50,954 bases of DNA. Source: Azophilus sp964638775. GTDB taxonomy: Bacteria > Pseudomonadota > Gammaproteobacteria > Pseudomonadales > Azotimanducaceae. The translations under genes and the position numbers were made by a program. Of the stretch, positions 43,364 through 50,954 are shown piece by piece. The stretch lies in contig CAZWZH010000022.1 of assembly GCA_964638775.1 (NCBI GenBank), forward strand, positions 1 through 50,954, written 5' to 3'. The stretch's first letter is position 1. Each line of letters begins with the position of its first letter. The notes below the pieces were generated by a model, which was not told the DNA's origin, made no database searches, and saw only the letters and a list, made by a program, of their open reading frames with translations.

Positions 43364-44476
43364 ATGATCGCCTGTGAAGACTATCGGGTCTCCCAACCGG
43401 ATGCCCTGGAAACGCCGGCCATGCTGCTTTTTGGTGACCTGATGAATCACAACATCCGTGCAGCCTGCGACATGGTGGGCGGCGGGCGGAACCTGATCGC
43501 ACACGTCAAGACGCACAAATCGGAGGCAGTCGTACGCAAACAGATCGAGCTGGGCATAGAAGGCTTCAAGTGCGCCACGTTGAAGGAACTGGAAATGGCG
43601 CTAAAAGCTGGGGCACGGCAGGCAATTCTCTCCTACCCTCAATGTCAGGCGATCAAGGTCGAACGATTCTGCGACCTCGTCCTTTGCTACCCGGACAGGT
43701 GGGTCGCCGCCATCGTCAGTTCCCCGTTTCACCTCGAGGTGCTGGCAGACGTTGCGGCACGAAGGGAACAGTCGCTGCGCGTCATGCTCGACCTGGACGC
43801 CGGCATGCACCGTACCGGGATCGGCTTCGGTGCGGACGCTCAAGCGCTGTATCGGGAAATCGATGCACAGCCGTTCCTGCAACCCTCCGGCTTCCACCTC
43901 TACGACGGGCACGACAATTTCAGCGATGTGGCGCAACGTGAAGCGGAGGCGCAAAAGCACATCGAATCCCTGCAGGAGTTTCAGCGGCAGGTCGAATCGG
44001 AAGGCATTCCGGTACCCTGTGTGGTCGCCGGCGGCAGTTTCTCGTTTCCCTACTACGCACGCACGCAGGGTATGTGCGGGTCACCGGGGACCTTTGTCTA
44101 CTGGGACGCGGGCTATTCCCGGGACATGCCCGACATGCCGTTCCGTTGCGCCGCACTGGTCCTGACGCAGGTCGTGGACCGGTATCCGGACGCCGGCACG
44201 ATTACCACCGACCTGGGATGCAAGGGAATCAGTTCGGATCTTCTGCTCGAAGAAAGGGCTTGCCTCGTCGGGCACGAGACGGCTGAACTCGTATCCCAGA
44301 GCGAAGAGCACGGGGTATTCCGGATCGCGGGAGACCTGCCGGCCGTTGGCGACTATCTGCTGGCGGTGCCCGGGCACATCTGTCCCACCACCATCCGCTA
44401 CCCCGGCATCCACGTCGTTGATTCCACGGGAGGGGTGGTCGACTATTATCTGCATGACGCCCGCGATCGCCGGTAG
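43364..44476 (+). CDS. PLP-dependent D-threonine aldolase/D-serine dehydratase-like protein
   Basis: A 370-residue protein of the fold-type III PLP group. The N-terminal alanine-racemase-like barrel carries the PLP lysine K49 in LIAHVKTHKS, followed by LDLDAGMHRTG near residue 145. The C-terminal domain has LAVPGHICPTTIRYP, the His-Cys metal site of the D-serine dehydratase-like family. Such enzymes cleave or dehydrate beta-hydroxy-D-amino acids. AGGA precedes the start; an in-frame TTG is 3 bases upstream. It forms a plus-strand operon with the GntR gene 12 bases downstream and the SDR after that. Confidence 0.92.
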   Translation: MIACEDYRVSQPDALETPAMLLFGDLMNHNIRAACDMVGGGRNLIAHVKTHKSEAVVRKQIELGIEGFKCATLKELEMALKAGARQAILSYPQCQAIKVERFCDLVLCYPDRWVAAIVSSPFHLEVLADVAARREQSLRVMLDLDAGMHRTGIGFGADAQALYREIDAQPFLQPSGFHLYDGHDNFSDVAQREAEAQKHIESLQEFQRQVESEGIPVPCVVAGGSFSFPYYARTQGMCGSPGTFVYWDAGYSRDMPDMPFRCAALVLTQVVDRYPDAGTITTDLGCKGISSDLLLEERACLVGHETAELVSQSEEHGVFRIAGDLPAVGDYLLAVPGHICPTTIRYPGIHVVDSTGGVVDYYLHDARDRR

Positions 44477-44488
44477 GAGTGGGCGGCG

Positions 44489-45226
44489 ATGGCAACTGAC
44501 AATCCAGAGTCATTGATCGACAGCGTCTATGCCCGTCTTCGCGATCTGATCATCTCGAACGAATTGCGTGGGGGCCAGAAGCTGGTCGACAGGGATCTGG
44601 CGGATATGCTGGGTGTCAGCAGGACACCGGTGCGCGAAGCACTGGGCCGCCTGACGGTGATGGGCCTGGTCGAGGCGCGCAGTCGGCGCGGCTACTACGT
44701 GCGTCAGTACACCGCGGACCAGATCTCCGACCTGTATGAGTTCCGCAAGATTCTCGAAGCCAATGCGGCCAGGCTGGCGGCACAACACGCGAGCCCAACT
44801 CATCTGCAGGAGTTTCACCGCCTGCTGATCGAATCGGAAAAGCTGACCGCTGACCCGGAGAACCGGGCCCGGACAGTTGAAATCGACCTGCAGATTCACG
44901 ACCTGATAGCACGGGCAAGCGGCAACGCTTCGCTGCAACAGGCCATCCAGAACCTGATGGACAAGGTAACCTGCCTGATCTGGGTGGAATGGCTGGATGC
45001 TTCGCTCGCCGACCCGGTCTCGATCGCAGCCGCTCACAGCGAGCACAAGGCATTGCTGCTCAGTATCGTGGAAAGGGATGCGGACCGCGCGGCGGAGTAC
45101 ATGGGAACGCATATCGACAATGCCCGGGAAGGGCTGGCGTCGATGCTGCAGGCTCGCGACGACCTGCGCAACGCGCTCAAGGCGGGAACGGCGTCAACAA
45201 AAAACCAGATGACTCCAGGGGCATGA
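44489..45226 (+). CDS. GntR family transcriptional regulator, FCD (VanR/FadR-like) type
   Basis: A 245-residue canonical GntR/FCD regulator. The winged helix (about 8-75) reads LRDLIISNELRGGQKLVDRD, then LADMLGVSRTPVREALGRLT. The FCD domain (about 85-225) keeps likely metal residues in EIDLQIHDLIARASGN, AHSEHKALLLSI and YMGTHIDNA. These regulators bind a small carboxylate and release a TGG-type palindrome. Candidate sites are 33656-33668 and 40599-40611. It lies between the PLP enzyme and an SDR, which starts 1 base after its stop, so the three genes are probably one transcript. Confidence 0.93.
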   Translation: MATDNPESLIDSVYARLRDLIISNELRGGQKLVDRDLADMLGVSRTPVREALGRLTVMGLVEARSRRGYYVRQYTADQISDLYEFRKILEANAARLAAQHASPTHLQEFHRLLIESEKLTADPENRARTVEIDLQIHDLIARASGNASLQQAIQNLMDKVTCLIWVEWLDASLADPVSIAAAHSEHKALLLSIVERDADRAAEYMGTHIDNAREGLASMLQARDDLRNALKAGTASTKNQMTPGA

Positions 45227-45227
45227 C

Positions 45228-45983
45228 TTGGATTTCACCGGCAAACGCGTTCTGGTGACGGGCAGCAGCCGCGGTATCGGCTTCGAGATAGCCAGGTCCT
45301 TTCTCAACGCCGGCGCTCGCGTCGCCATCAATGGCAGTTCGGAGCAGTCTACGGGTGCCGCGATGGAACGGTTGAACGAGGGCGAACACACGCTGGCGGC
45401 GCCGGGCAACATCGGAACGGTCGCCGGTTGCGAGTCGGTGGTAAAGACGGCGAGCGAGGGGTTCGGGGGCCTCGACGTTCTGGTGAACAACGCCGGTGTC
45501 GGCGCGGGGCGACCTATTGAGGACTGTGACGAGGCGATGTGGGACGCCCACGCCGACGTGAATCTCAAAGGCCTGTTTTTCTGTTGCCGCGCGGCGATTC
45601 CGGAATTGCGCAGGTCCAATGGCAACATTGTCAACATCGCATCGGATGCCGGGTTGATGGGGGTGCCGGGCATTACCGTCTACTGCGGGACGAAGGGCGG
45701 TGTGGTGAACATGTCGCGCGCCATGGCTCTGGAGATCGCACCGGAAGTCCGGGTCAACTGTGTCTGCCCGGGTTACGTCGAAACCGACATGATCCGTATC
45801 AGCATTGCCAAAAGGGCCGACCCCGCCGCGGCCAGGCAGAAAATGGTCGACTATGCGCCACTGAAACGCATCGGCTCCCCGGAAGAGATCGCCTACGCGG
45901 TACTCTACCTGGCGTCGGACGAGGCGCGTTTCATCACCGGGGCCGCTCTCGCGATAGACGGCGGAACCACCGCCGGCCGTTAG
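45228..45983 (+). CDS. SDR family oxidoreductase
   Basis: A 251-residue classical SDR. TGSSRGIG (10-17), LVNNAGVG, a catalytic YCGTKGG and a typical C-terminus ALAIDGGTTAGR are all visible. INGSSEQS after beta-2 suggests NADP(H). The start is TTG, placed after CCAGGGG; its first codon lies 1 base beyond the GntR stop. It could oxidise or reduce the hydroxy acid or hydroxy amino acid handled by this locus. It converges with the thiolase-fold gene 22 bases later. Confidence 0.9.
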   Translation: MDFTGKRVLVTGSSRGIGFEIARSFLNAGARVAINGSSEQSTGAAMERLNEGEHTLAAPGNIGTVAGCESVVKTASEGFGGLDVLVNNAGVGAGRPIEDCDEAMWDAHADVNLKGLFFCCRAAIPELRRSNGNIVNIASDAGLMGVPGITVYCGTKGGVVNMSRAMALEIAPEVRVNCVCPGYVETDMIRISIAKRADPAAARQKMVDYAPLKRIGSPEEIAYAVLYLASDEARFITGAALAIDGGTTAGR

Positions 45984-46005
45984 ACGAGGGCGCTAGCCCG
46001 ACTTC

Positions 46006-47172
46006 CTACTCTCCAATCATGAGTACCGCGCCGCCAAAAGGACCCACCGCGTTCGCCCAAACCACCACGTTGGCGTCCGGCACCTGCCGCGCACCGCACT
46101 GACCGCGAAGCTGGCGCACCGATTCAATGCAGAAGTTGGTGCCGTGACGCCGGCCCACATTGCAAGCGCCGCCATCCGTGTTCAACGGCAAGCTGCTGCC
46201 GAGCCGGGTGTTTCCGGCTTCGATGAAGGGGCCTGACTCGCCGGGCTCGCAGAAGCCCAGCCCCTCCAGCCACTGGAAGGTAATGATGGAAAAGCCGTCG
46301 TAGAGCTGGGCGCAGTCCACGTCCGCCGGTTTGAGGTCGGTTCGTTCCCACAGGTTTTTGCCGGTGTGGAAAGGTGCGTTCTTGACCATGTCCTCGATTT
46401 CGAACGCCATGTAGCCGGTACCCGAGAACGCCGCGGACTCGACGAATACCGGCTTCTGATCGAGATCCCTGGCCCGCTCTTCCGTCGTATAGATCACCGC
46501 CGACCCCGAGTCGACCGGGTAGTCGCAGTCCAGGATGCGCAATGGCGTGCACAGGTAGGGCATGGCCAGGAAATCATCGACCGTGAGCGGATCGCGAAAG
46601 ATGGCGTCTTCGTTCAACGTTGCGTGGTAGCGCTGGGTCACGGCGTGCTGCGCGAACTGCTCCTCGGTGGTTCCGTATACCGCCATGTGACGCTGCATGG
46701 GCATTGCCGCAATCGCCTGCAACGGCAGCAGTTGCCCGAACGGCCGCCGGAACTGCTCGTCCCCCGAGGACGGCGTGGGGTCAGCACCGGCCTGCAGATC
46801 CGACCCGCTCAGGCGCTGGTTGATCACCCGCACGGTTATGCAGGTATGACAGAAACCCGCGCGAATGGCGGCGATGGCCTGCAGTGCCGGGCCGATGTAG
46901 GCCGGCCCCACACCGTTGACATGCCAGTTGACCGGAACACAGCCCGTCATCTGCGCCAGGTCCAGCGCATTCACCTCATCGAGGCCCGGCGGCGCCGGAC
47001 CCGCGGGATTCCAGAGCACCGCTATGCCGTCGATGTCCGCCGCCTCGATACCCGCATCGGCCATGGCTGCCCTGCATGCCTGAACGGCCAGTTGCCGGGA
47101 AGTCAGGCCGGTCCTTCGCCCGGTAGTCGAGTAGCCGACCCCGACCGCCGCCACGCGGGGAGTTTCAGGCAT
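46006..47172 (-). CDS. Thiolase-fold lipid-transfer/Ltp2-like protein
   Basis: A 388-residue thiolase-superfamily protein of the SCP-x/acetyl-CoA acetyltransferase-like kind. Family features are RVAAVGVGYSTTGRRTGLTS, GPAYIGPALQAIAAIRAG, the QLYDGFSIITFQWLEGLGFC segment and LNTDGGACNVGRRHGTNFCI near the end. The usual N-terminal nucleophilic Cys of degradative thiolases is not evident in the matching HVNGVGPAY region. This is how Ltp2-type aldolases that cleave steroid side chains differ from thiolases, and those also need a DUF35 partner. One is encoded directly upstream, overlapping by 8 bp. The aldolase role is inferred. Confidence 0.88.
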   Translation of the reverse strand: MPETPRVAAVGVGYSTTGRRTGLTSRQLAVQACRAAMADAGIEAADIDGIAVLWNPAGPAPPGLDEVNALDLAQMTGCVPVNWHVNGVGPAYIGPALQAIAAIRAGFCHTCITVRVINQRLSGSDLQAGADPTPSSGDEQFRRPFGQLLPLQAIAAMPMQRHMAVYGTTEEQFAQHAVTQRYHATLNEDAIFRDPLTVDDFLAMPYLCTPLRILDCDYPVDSGSAVIYTTEERARDLDQKPVFVESAAFSGTGYMAFEIEDMVKNAPFHTGKNLWERTDLKPADVDCAQLYDGFSIITFQWLEGLGFCEPGESGPFIEAGNTRLGSSLPLNTDGGACNVGRRHGTNFCIESVRQLRGQCGARQVPDANVVVWANAVGPFGGAVLMIGE

Positions 47173-47599
47173 CGTCCTGGGCGCCTGCAGGCCTGAAAAA
47201 CGGCAAGGTAAGGTCTTCGCTCACCTCGCAGAACGTTACCTCCACCGGCATGCCGACTTCGATCGCGTCGTGCGGGCACTCCACCAGGTTGGTCAGCATC
47301 TTCAGGCCCTCCTGCTCCGCCAGCTCGACGGTGGCGAGCACATAGGGCACCTTGTCGACCCAGAACGGATGCCAGGGCTTCATGGTGATGGTGTAGCTGT
47401 ACAGCGTGGCCCGCCCGGAGACCTGTTCCGGAGCCAGGTCTTCAGACAGGCACTTCTCACACACAGGCCGCGGATAATGGATGAAATGGCCGCAGCTCCG
47501 GCAACGCAGGATCATCAGTTTGTGCGCCCGCACACCCTCCCAGAAGAACTCCGTCAACTCGTCCGGAATCGGTAGGGGCGGTTTGACCGCAGTCTCCAT
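47165..47599 (-). CDS. DUF35/OB-fold zinc-ribbon protein
   Basis: A 144-residue acyl-CoA-associated OB-fold protein. After an N-terminal helix (LTEFFWEGVRAHKLMILRCR) is a rubredoxin-like zinc ribbon, CRSCGHFIHYPRPVCEKC (CxxC - 11 residues - CxxC). The C-terminal OB fold contains LYSYTITMKPWHPFWVDKVP, followed by YVLATVEL. These proteins pair with thiolase-fold or MaoC subunits. The ATG at 47599 is chosen for fit to the family; the frame is open to 47677. A promoter candidate is at 47649-47677. It overlaps the downstream thiolase-fold gene by 8 bp. Confidence 0.92.
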   Translation of the reverse strand: METAVKPPLPIPDELTEFFWEGVRAHKLMILRCRSCGHFIHYPRPVCEKCLSEDLAPEQVSGRATLYSYTITMKPWHPFWVDKVPYVLATVELAEQEGLKMLTNLVECPHDAIEVGMPVEVTFCEVSEDLTLPFFRPAGAQDDA

Positions 47600-47648
47600 A
47601 TTGTTTGTGCGAATTCCCGGTGGTCCAAGAAGCAGCTGATTCGCGCCG

Positions 47649-47694
47649 ATTAAAGAGCAAAGCAGGGTCACAGTCAAAAGAGCTAACTTAGTTA
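47649..47694 (-). promoter_or_regulatory. Promoter candidate with upstream palindrome for the DUF35-thiolase operon
   Basis: On the minus strand TTGACT (47672-47677) and TTTAAT (47649-47654) are 17 bases apart. Seven bases upstream is the perfect palindrome TAACT-T-AGTTA (47684-47694), a fitting activator or repressor site. The start of transcription would be about 43 bases before the DUF35 ATG. The same hexamers occur at 27063-27092. Confidence 0.55.
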
Positions 47695-47735
47695 AACGAT
47701 CATCTGGCTATAACCTGTTCCGGATCTGTAGAAGG

Positions 47736-49256
47736 CTAAGTCCAGGTGATGGACTTCACCTCGGTGAAGTCCTCCAGCCCATGGCGACCCCACTCGCGGC
47801 CGATGCCGCTCTGCTTGAAACCTCCGAACGCCCCGGCCTGGGCGATGCCCGGAACGGGTTGTCCCCAGCCGGGACCCTGGCCGCCGCCGGGGCCCGGGTC
47901 GCCCGCGGCCACCTGGCCTACCCCGGTGGCCGTCATGCTGCCCGCCCGTACACGGCGCGCCACGTTGAAGGCCCTGGCAGTATTGGCCGCCATGACGCCG
48001 CCGCCGAGCCCGTAGATGGTGTCGTTGGCGATACGCACGGCATCTTCGTCCTCGCCTGAATAGGGAATCACTGTGAGCACGGGACCGAAGATCTCTTCCC
48101 GGGCGATGCGCATGTCGTTGTTCCCCACGAACACCGTGGGTTCGAAAAAGAAGCCTTTCTCCATGTGGCCGGGGCGCTTGCCCCCGGTGATCAGCTCCGC
48201 ACCCTGTTCCAGCCCTGATTCCACGTAGCCCGCCACCTTGTCGCGCTGCTGCTCGCTGATGAGCGGGCCGAGCACCGTCGCCGGGTCGCGGGTGTCGCCG
48301 ATGACGATGTTGTCCCTGGCCGCATGAACGCCCTCGAGGTAGGCATCCATCAGGTGCTCCGGCATCAACAGCCGCGTCTGCAGCACACAGCCCTGGCCGC
48401 AGTGCACCAGCACGGCGCCGAAACCGATCTGGCGCACCACGTCTTCCGAGACATCGTCCAGCACCACCTGGGCGCTCTTGCCGCCCAGTTCCAGTTGCAC
48501 GCGTTTTATGTGATCGCCGCAGCGGGACATGATGCGCCGCCCGGTGGCGGTAGACCCGGTAAAGGTCACCATGTCGATATCGGGATTTCCCGAGATCTCG
48601 TCGCCCACTTCCGCGTGGCCGGTGATCACGTTGAAAACGCCCGGCGGCAGGTCCGCCTCTTCCGCCGCCCGGGCGATCTCGAAGGCATTGAGGGGCGTCC
48701 AGGGATGCGGTTTCAGCACCACGCTGCAACCCACGGCCATGGCGGGAAAAACCTTCACCATGTTCAGCATGAACGGGAAGTTGAACGGCGTGATGGCGCC
48801 CACCACGCCCACCGGCTCGCGCACCAGGGCGTTGCCGCCCATGCCGCCCGGCCCGCCCGTCGGGGGAGAGGTCTCCACCCAGTGCACCAGGTCCTGGGCG
48901 CGGTCGGCATTGAAATAGCCGATGTCGATGGAGCCGCCACACTGAATTGCATCGACGATGGGCCCGACAGCGCCCGTCTCGGCGACGATGATCTCGCGCA
49001 GCGTGTCGTGACGGGCTTTCAGCGCATCCGCCATGCGCCGCAGTACAACGCCGCGCTCCCTGGGCTTCATGAACGGCCAGGGGCCCTCGTCGAAGGCCCT
49101 GCGCGCCGCGGCAATGGCCGCGCGCGCGTCTTCCACCGACGTGTCCGGCACCTGCCCGATGGCCTCTTCCGTGGCGGGATCGATCACGGTGATCGACCGG
49201 TTCGCCGTACCGCCGGTCCATTTCCCGTCGATAAACAGTTCGTAATTCCAGTTCAT
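47736..49256 (-). CDS. Aldehyde dehydrogenase family protein
   Basis: A 506-residue NAD(P)-dependent aldehyde dehydrogenase. The NAD site contains PFNFPF and GSTATG; the general base is E256 in QLELGG, and the nucleophile is C290 in HCGQGC. The end FGGFKQSGIGREWGRHG is conserved. Immediately before that end (about 446-473) is a 28-residue Gly/Pro-rich stretch not usual in the family. It would oxidise an aldehyde released by the neighbouring P450 or aldolase-like enzymes to a carboxylate. It lies between the lipocalin-like gene upstream and the DUF35 promoter region downstream. Confidence 0.93.
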   Translation of the reverse strand: MNWNYELFIDGKWTGGTANRSITVIDPATEEAIGQVPDTSVEDARAAIAAARRAFDEGPWPFMKPRERGVVLRRMADALKARHDTLREIIVAETGAVGPIVDAIQCGGSIDIGYFNADRAQDLVHWVETSPPTGGPGGMGGNALVREPVGVVGAITPFNFPFMLNMVKVFPAMAVGCSVVLKPHPWTPLNAFEIARAAEEADLPPGVFNVITGHAEVGDEISGNPDIDMVTFTGSTATGRRIMSRCGDHIKRVQLELGGKSAQVVLDDVSEDVVRQIGFGAVLVHCGQGCVLQTRLLMPEHLMDAYLEGVHAARDNIVIGDTRDPATVLGPLISEQQRDKVAGYVESGLEQGAELITGGKRPGHMEKGFFFEPTVFVGNNDMRIAREEIFGPVLTVIPYSGEDEDAVRIANDTIYGLGGGVMAANTARAFNVARRVRAGSMTATGVGQVAAGDPGPGGGQGPGWGQPVPGIAQAGAFGGFKQSGIGREWGRHGLEDFTEVKSITWT

Positions 49257-49282
49257 TGGTCCAGTTCCAGGTTTTCCATTGA

Positions 49283-50323
49283 TCAGCCTCTGGGCACCCG
49301 CGCATAGGACGGCGCGATGCCGCCCTGGTTCTCGCCCCAGCCTTCAATTCCATTCCACTGCCAGCGAAACAGGCCGGTAGCCGTGCCGTGATTGCTCACC
49401 TGTTCACCCACCGCATGCAAACGGCGTCCCAAGGTATCCACGCCCTCGTATTCGATGCGCCAGATCCAGCCGGTGTCGGGGTCCACCAGGCACTCGCGCT
49501 TGCCTTCCACCAGATGCGCCCACTTGCCATCGCGAATGAGGTAGCCGGTGTTCGTGAAGTCGCCCCGGTCCTCCTCGCCCTCGATCACCATGGTATATAC
49601 CAGAAACGCATCTTGCGGGGAGGCGGTGCCGAAGATGTAGCCGATGTTGAAGGGCTTGCGCAGCGGCCTGGCAATGTTCGAGTGTTCCCCGCCCGGCCCT
49701 GCCGGCTTGCGTTGCGGTTCCTTGCCGCGGCTGGCGTCGTTGGCCTGCTGCGAGATTCTCGGCTTGCGGGGGCTCCAGCTCCGGTCGCGCACCGAGTAGC
49801 AGTCGATGGGAATCGCCTCGCCGTGAAGCACGATCCCGCCGGTGACATGCATGGCCTGGTCCCAATGGCGGCCACGCCAGAACGGCGCGCATCCTGCCGG
49901 GTGCGGATTGGGTTCCATGATGGCGGCGAACTCGAGGTCCGCTTCGAAACGCCCCGGGTCCGAATAGGTCATGTGGTACCGGGTCAACGGCTCGAGCATC
50001 TTTATGCGATTGCCGTTCGGCAGCGCAATGTCGCGCAAGCTCCGGGGGCCGGCCGGTAGCGGCAGGCCGCTCTGGTTCCGTTCGTAAAGCGCGGGCGCCG
50101 CGCTGTCGTCCCATACCCAGGCGCCGCCGTTGCACAGGCCGTGCTCGCCCTGGTTCAGCAGCACCTGGTTGTACAGCCAGCCGCCCAGCCTGCGCTCGGG
50201 AACGCTGAAAGACGTCCAGAACGTCTCCATCCACCAGGGATGGTCAGCGCCGTCACCCTCATCGTGAAAGTCGTCGTCGGCGGGTTCCACCACCCAGCCG
50301 GTCAGGTCATCGACGTTGGACAC
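49283..50323 (-). CDS. Uncharacterised lipocalin/AttH-like protein (DUF7064-type)
   Basis: A 346-residue protein without a signal peptide or membrane segment. It is rich in Trp, Gly and aromatic strands (HPWWMETFWTSFSVPERRLG, IDCYSVRDRSWSPRKP, LFRWQWNGIEGWGENQGG). This resembles AttH/CrtC lipocalin-like double-barrel proteins, annotated in some databases as DUF7064; family placement is tentative. GTG at 50323 follows AGGAGGG. Similar genes are found in steroid and terpenoid catabolic clusters as far as I recall. It lies between the ferredoxin and aldehyde dehydrogenase genes, suggesting a role with hydrophobic intermediates. Confidence 0.75.
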   Translation of the reverse strand: MSNVDDLTGWVVEPADDDFHDEGDGADHPWWMETFWTSFSVPERRLGGWLYNQVLLNQGEHGLCNGGAWVWDDSAAPALYERNQSGLPLPAGPRSLRDIALPNGNRIKMLEPLTRYHMTYSDPGRFEADLEFAAIMEPNPHPAGCAPFWRGRHWDQAMHVTGGIVLHGEAIPIDCYSVRDRSWSPRKPRISQQANDASRGKEPQRKPAGPGGEHSNIARPLRKPFNIGYIFGTASPQDAFLVYTMVIEGEEDRGDFTNTGYLIRDGKWAHLVEGKRECLVDPDTGWIWRIEYEGVDTLGRRLHAVGEQVSNHGTATGLFRWQWNGIEGWGENQGGIAPSYARVPRG

Positions 50324-50421
50324 GATCCCTCCTGGTGTGCTGTCCCGCAAGTTTCCATGATTTCAGAGTTCGCCCGGCGCGCCAAAGCAAGGCGTGGTGC
50401 GCAGCCGATAATGGCGCCCGG

Positions 50422-50619
50422 TCACTGCGCGATGACGATTGCACGCTCCGGGCACTGGATCTCCGCCAACCGCACGTCATCGGCAAGGTTCGCGGGAACC
50501 TGTTCCAGCCCCGGCACCACATAGCCGAAACCGTCATCGTCGTACTTGAACACCGACGGGCACACCATGTTGCACATGCCGTGGCCCTGGCAGCGCTCGG
50601 CGATGATTTTGACATGCAC
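50422..50619 (-). CDS. Ferredoxin, [3Fe-4S]/[4Fe-4S] P450-associated type
   Basis: A 65-residue ferredoxin. The cluster motif is CQGHGMC (10-16), i.e. CxxHxxC with His in place of the second Cys, followed by NMVCP and a late CPERAI (C57). This is the pattern of small ferredoxins that feed electrons to class I P450s. A Cys at position 20 is additional and could complete a four-iron cluster. It lies 4 bases from the P450 gene on the same strand, so it is the probable electron donor of that P450. Confidence 0.93.
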   Translation of the reverse strand: MHVKIIAERCQGHGMCNMVCPSVFKYDDDGFGYVVPGLEQVPANLADDVRLAEIQCPERAIVIAQ

Positions 50620-50623
50620 GCGG

Positions 50624-50954
50624 TCAGGCCTTGCGCAGCCAAAGGGAGCTTGCCCCCTTCATGCCACCGAACAGCTCGGGTTTCCTGTCGGGATGCAGCT
50701 CGTAGTCCGGCAGCCGCCGGTGCAGCAGCACCAGGGCTATGCGCAGCTCTCGCCGCGCCAGGTGCAGACCCAGGCAGCGGTGCGGGCCGTGCCCGAAACC
50801 CATGTGCCGGTTCGGCACCCGGTCGAAGATCAGCTCGTCGGGATTCTCGAACTGCTCCGGGTCCCGGTTGGCCGCCATCGTCGGGCAGTTCACCTGGTCT
50901 TCGGTGTGAAAACGCACCCCTTCGAACTCGACGGCGCGCGTTACGCGGCGGGGC
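50624..50954 (-). CDS. Cytochrome P450, C-terminal part
   Basis: The frame runs off the window end, leaving the last 110 residues. The typical AANRDPEQFENPDELIFDRV segment and the heme-binding FGHGPHRCLGLHLARRELRI are intact. The I-helix and ExxR lie outside the window. It is followed by a ferredoxin gene and a set of aldehyde dehydrogenase, DUF35 and thiolase-fold genes, suggesting oxidation of a methyl or methylene carbon before side-chain cleavage. Confidence 0.93.
   Translation of the reverse strand, partial: PRRVTRAVEFEGVRFHTEDQVNCPTMAANRDPEQFENPDELIFDRVPNRHMGFGHGPHRCLGLHLARRELRIALVLLHRRLPDYELHPDRKPELFGGMKGASSLWLRKA

Noticed and set aside
45994..46004. Possible further copy of the TAGCCCGACCTG palindrome
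   Set aside because: Only the first ten bases match; the core and the second arm are absent.
47692..49353. 553-residue frame overlapping the aldehyde dehydrogenase on the same strand
   Set aside because: The other frame has all catalytic motifs of the dehydrogenase; this one is Arg/Gly-rich shadow sequence.

Overview
The window is G+C rich (by eye about two thirds) and densely packed. It reads as a catabolic and accessory region of a free-living Gram-negative bacterium. Two TonB-dependent outer-membrane receptors with signal peptides, gene families typical of Proteobacteria and the gene style point to a proteobacterium, most likely a gammaproteobacterium. F420-type enzymes (one deazaflavin nitroreductase-like protein, two luciferase-like oxidoreductases) are more usual in Actinobacteria but are known from some uncultured Proteobacteria. 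No rRNA, tRNA, CRISPR array or phage structural gene was seen.

Region 1 (1-17 kb): oxidative and CoA-dependent catabolism. It holds an SDR tail, a DUF385/F420-type protein, a glutathione S-transferase, an amidohydrolase, a cytochrome P450, LLM oxidoreductase - SDR - LLM oxidoreductase, a GPH-type sugar/cation symporter, a TonB receptor, an MFE-2-like SDR, a MaoC-like hydratase, a pair of acyl-CoA dehydrogenases and an acyl-CoA ligase. These fit uptake, hydroxylation, CoA activation and beta-oxidation-like shortening of a bulky hydrophobic compound (steroid, terpenoid or similar).

Region 2 (18.1-22.4 kb): a lower-GC accessory island. A 60-bp array of four 15-bp repeats, which also forms a perfect 17-bp dyad and overlaps a promoter, sits in front of two overlapping genes for P-loop ATPases. 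A Phd/YefM-PIN toxin-antitoxin pair and a 109-bp palindromic repeat follow. A second 109-bp copy, with compensatory changes in its arms, lies at 7.3 kb. The ATPase pair with its array is the best candidate for an undescribed system.

Region 3 (22.4-31.5 kb): a second catabolic module, with enoyl-CoA hydratase, acyl-CoA dehydrogenase, MaoC-like hydratase and acyl-CoA dehydrogenase in one minus-strand operon. An NTF2-like protein, an isochorismatase-fold protein lacking all three catalytic residues, an SDR, an ACAD11-like dehydrogenase and a GntR-type regulator follow.

Region 4 (31.6-46 kb): a 179-bp MITE-like element, then SDR, DapA/NAL-like aldolase, a large secreted BNR-repeat protein, a YfcC-type transporter, a TPR-sulfotransferase, a second TonB receptor, a PLP D-threonine-aldolase-like enzyme, a GntR/FCD regulator and an SDR. 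A shared TGGTATTCCA-type motif in two divergent promoters suggests a regulon of this GntR protein.

Region 5 (46-51 kb): a minus-strand series of P450 (cut by the window end), ferredoxin, an uncharacterised lipocalin-like protein, aldehyde dehydrogenase, DUF35 protein and a thiolase-fold/Ltp2-like protein. This looks like another hydroxylation and side-chain cleavage module.
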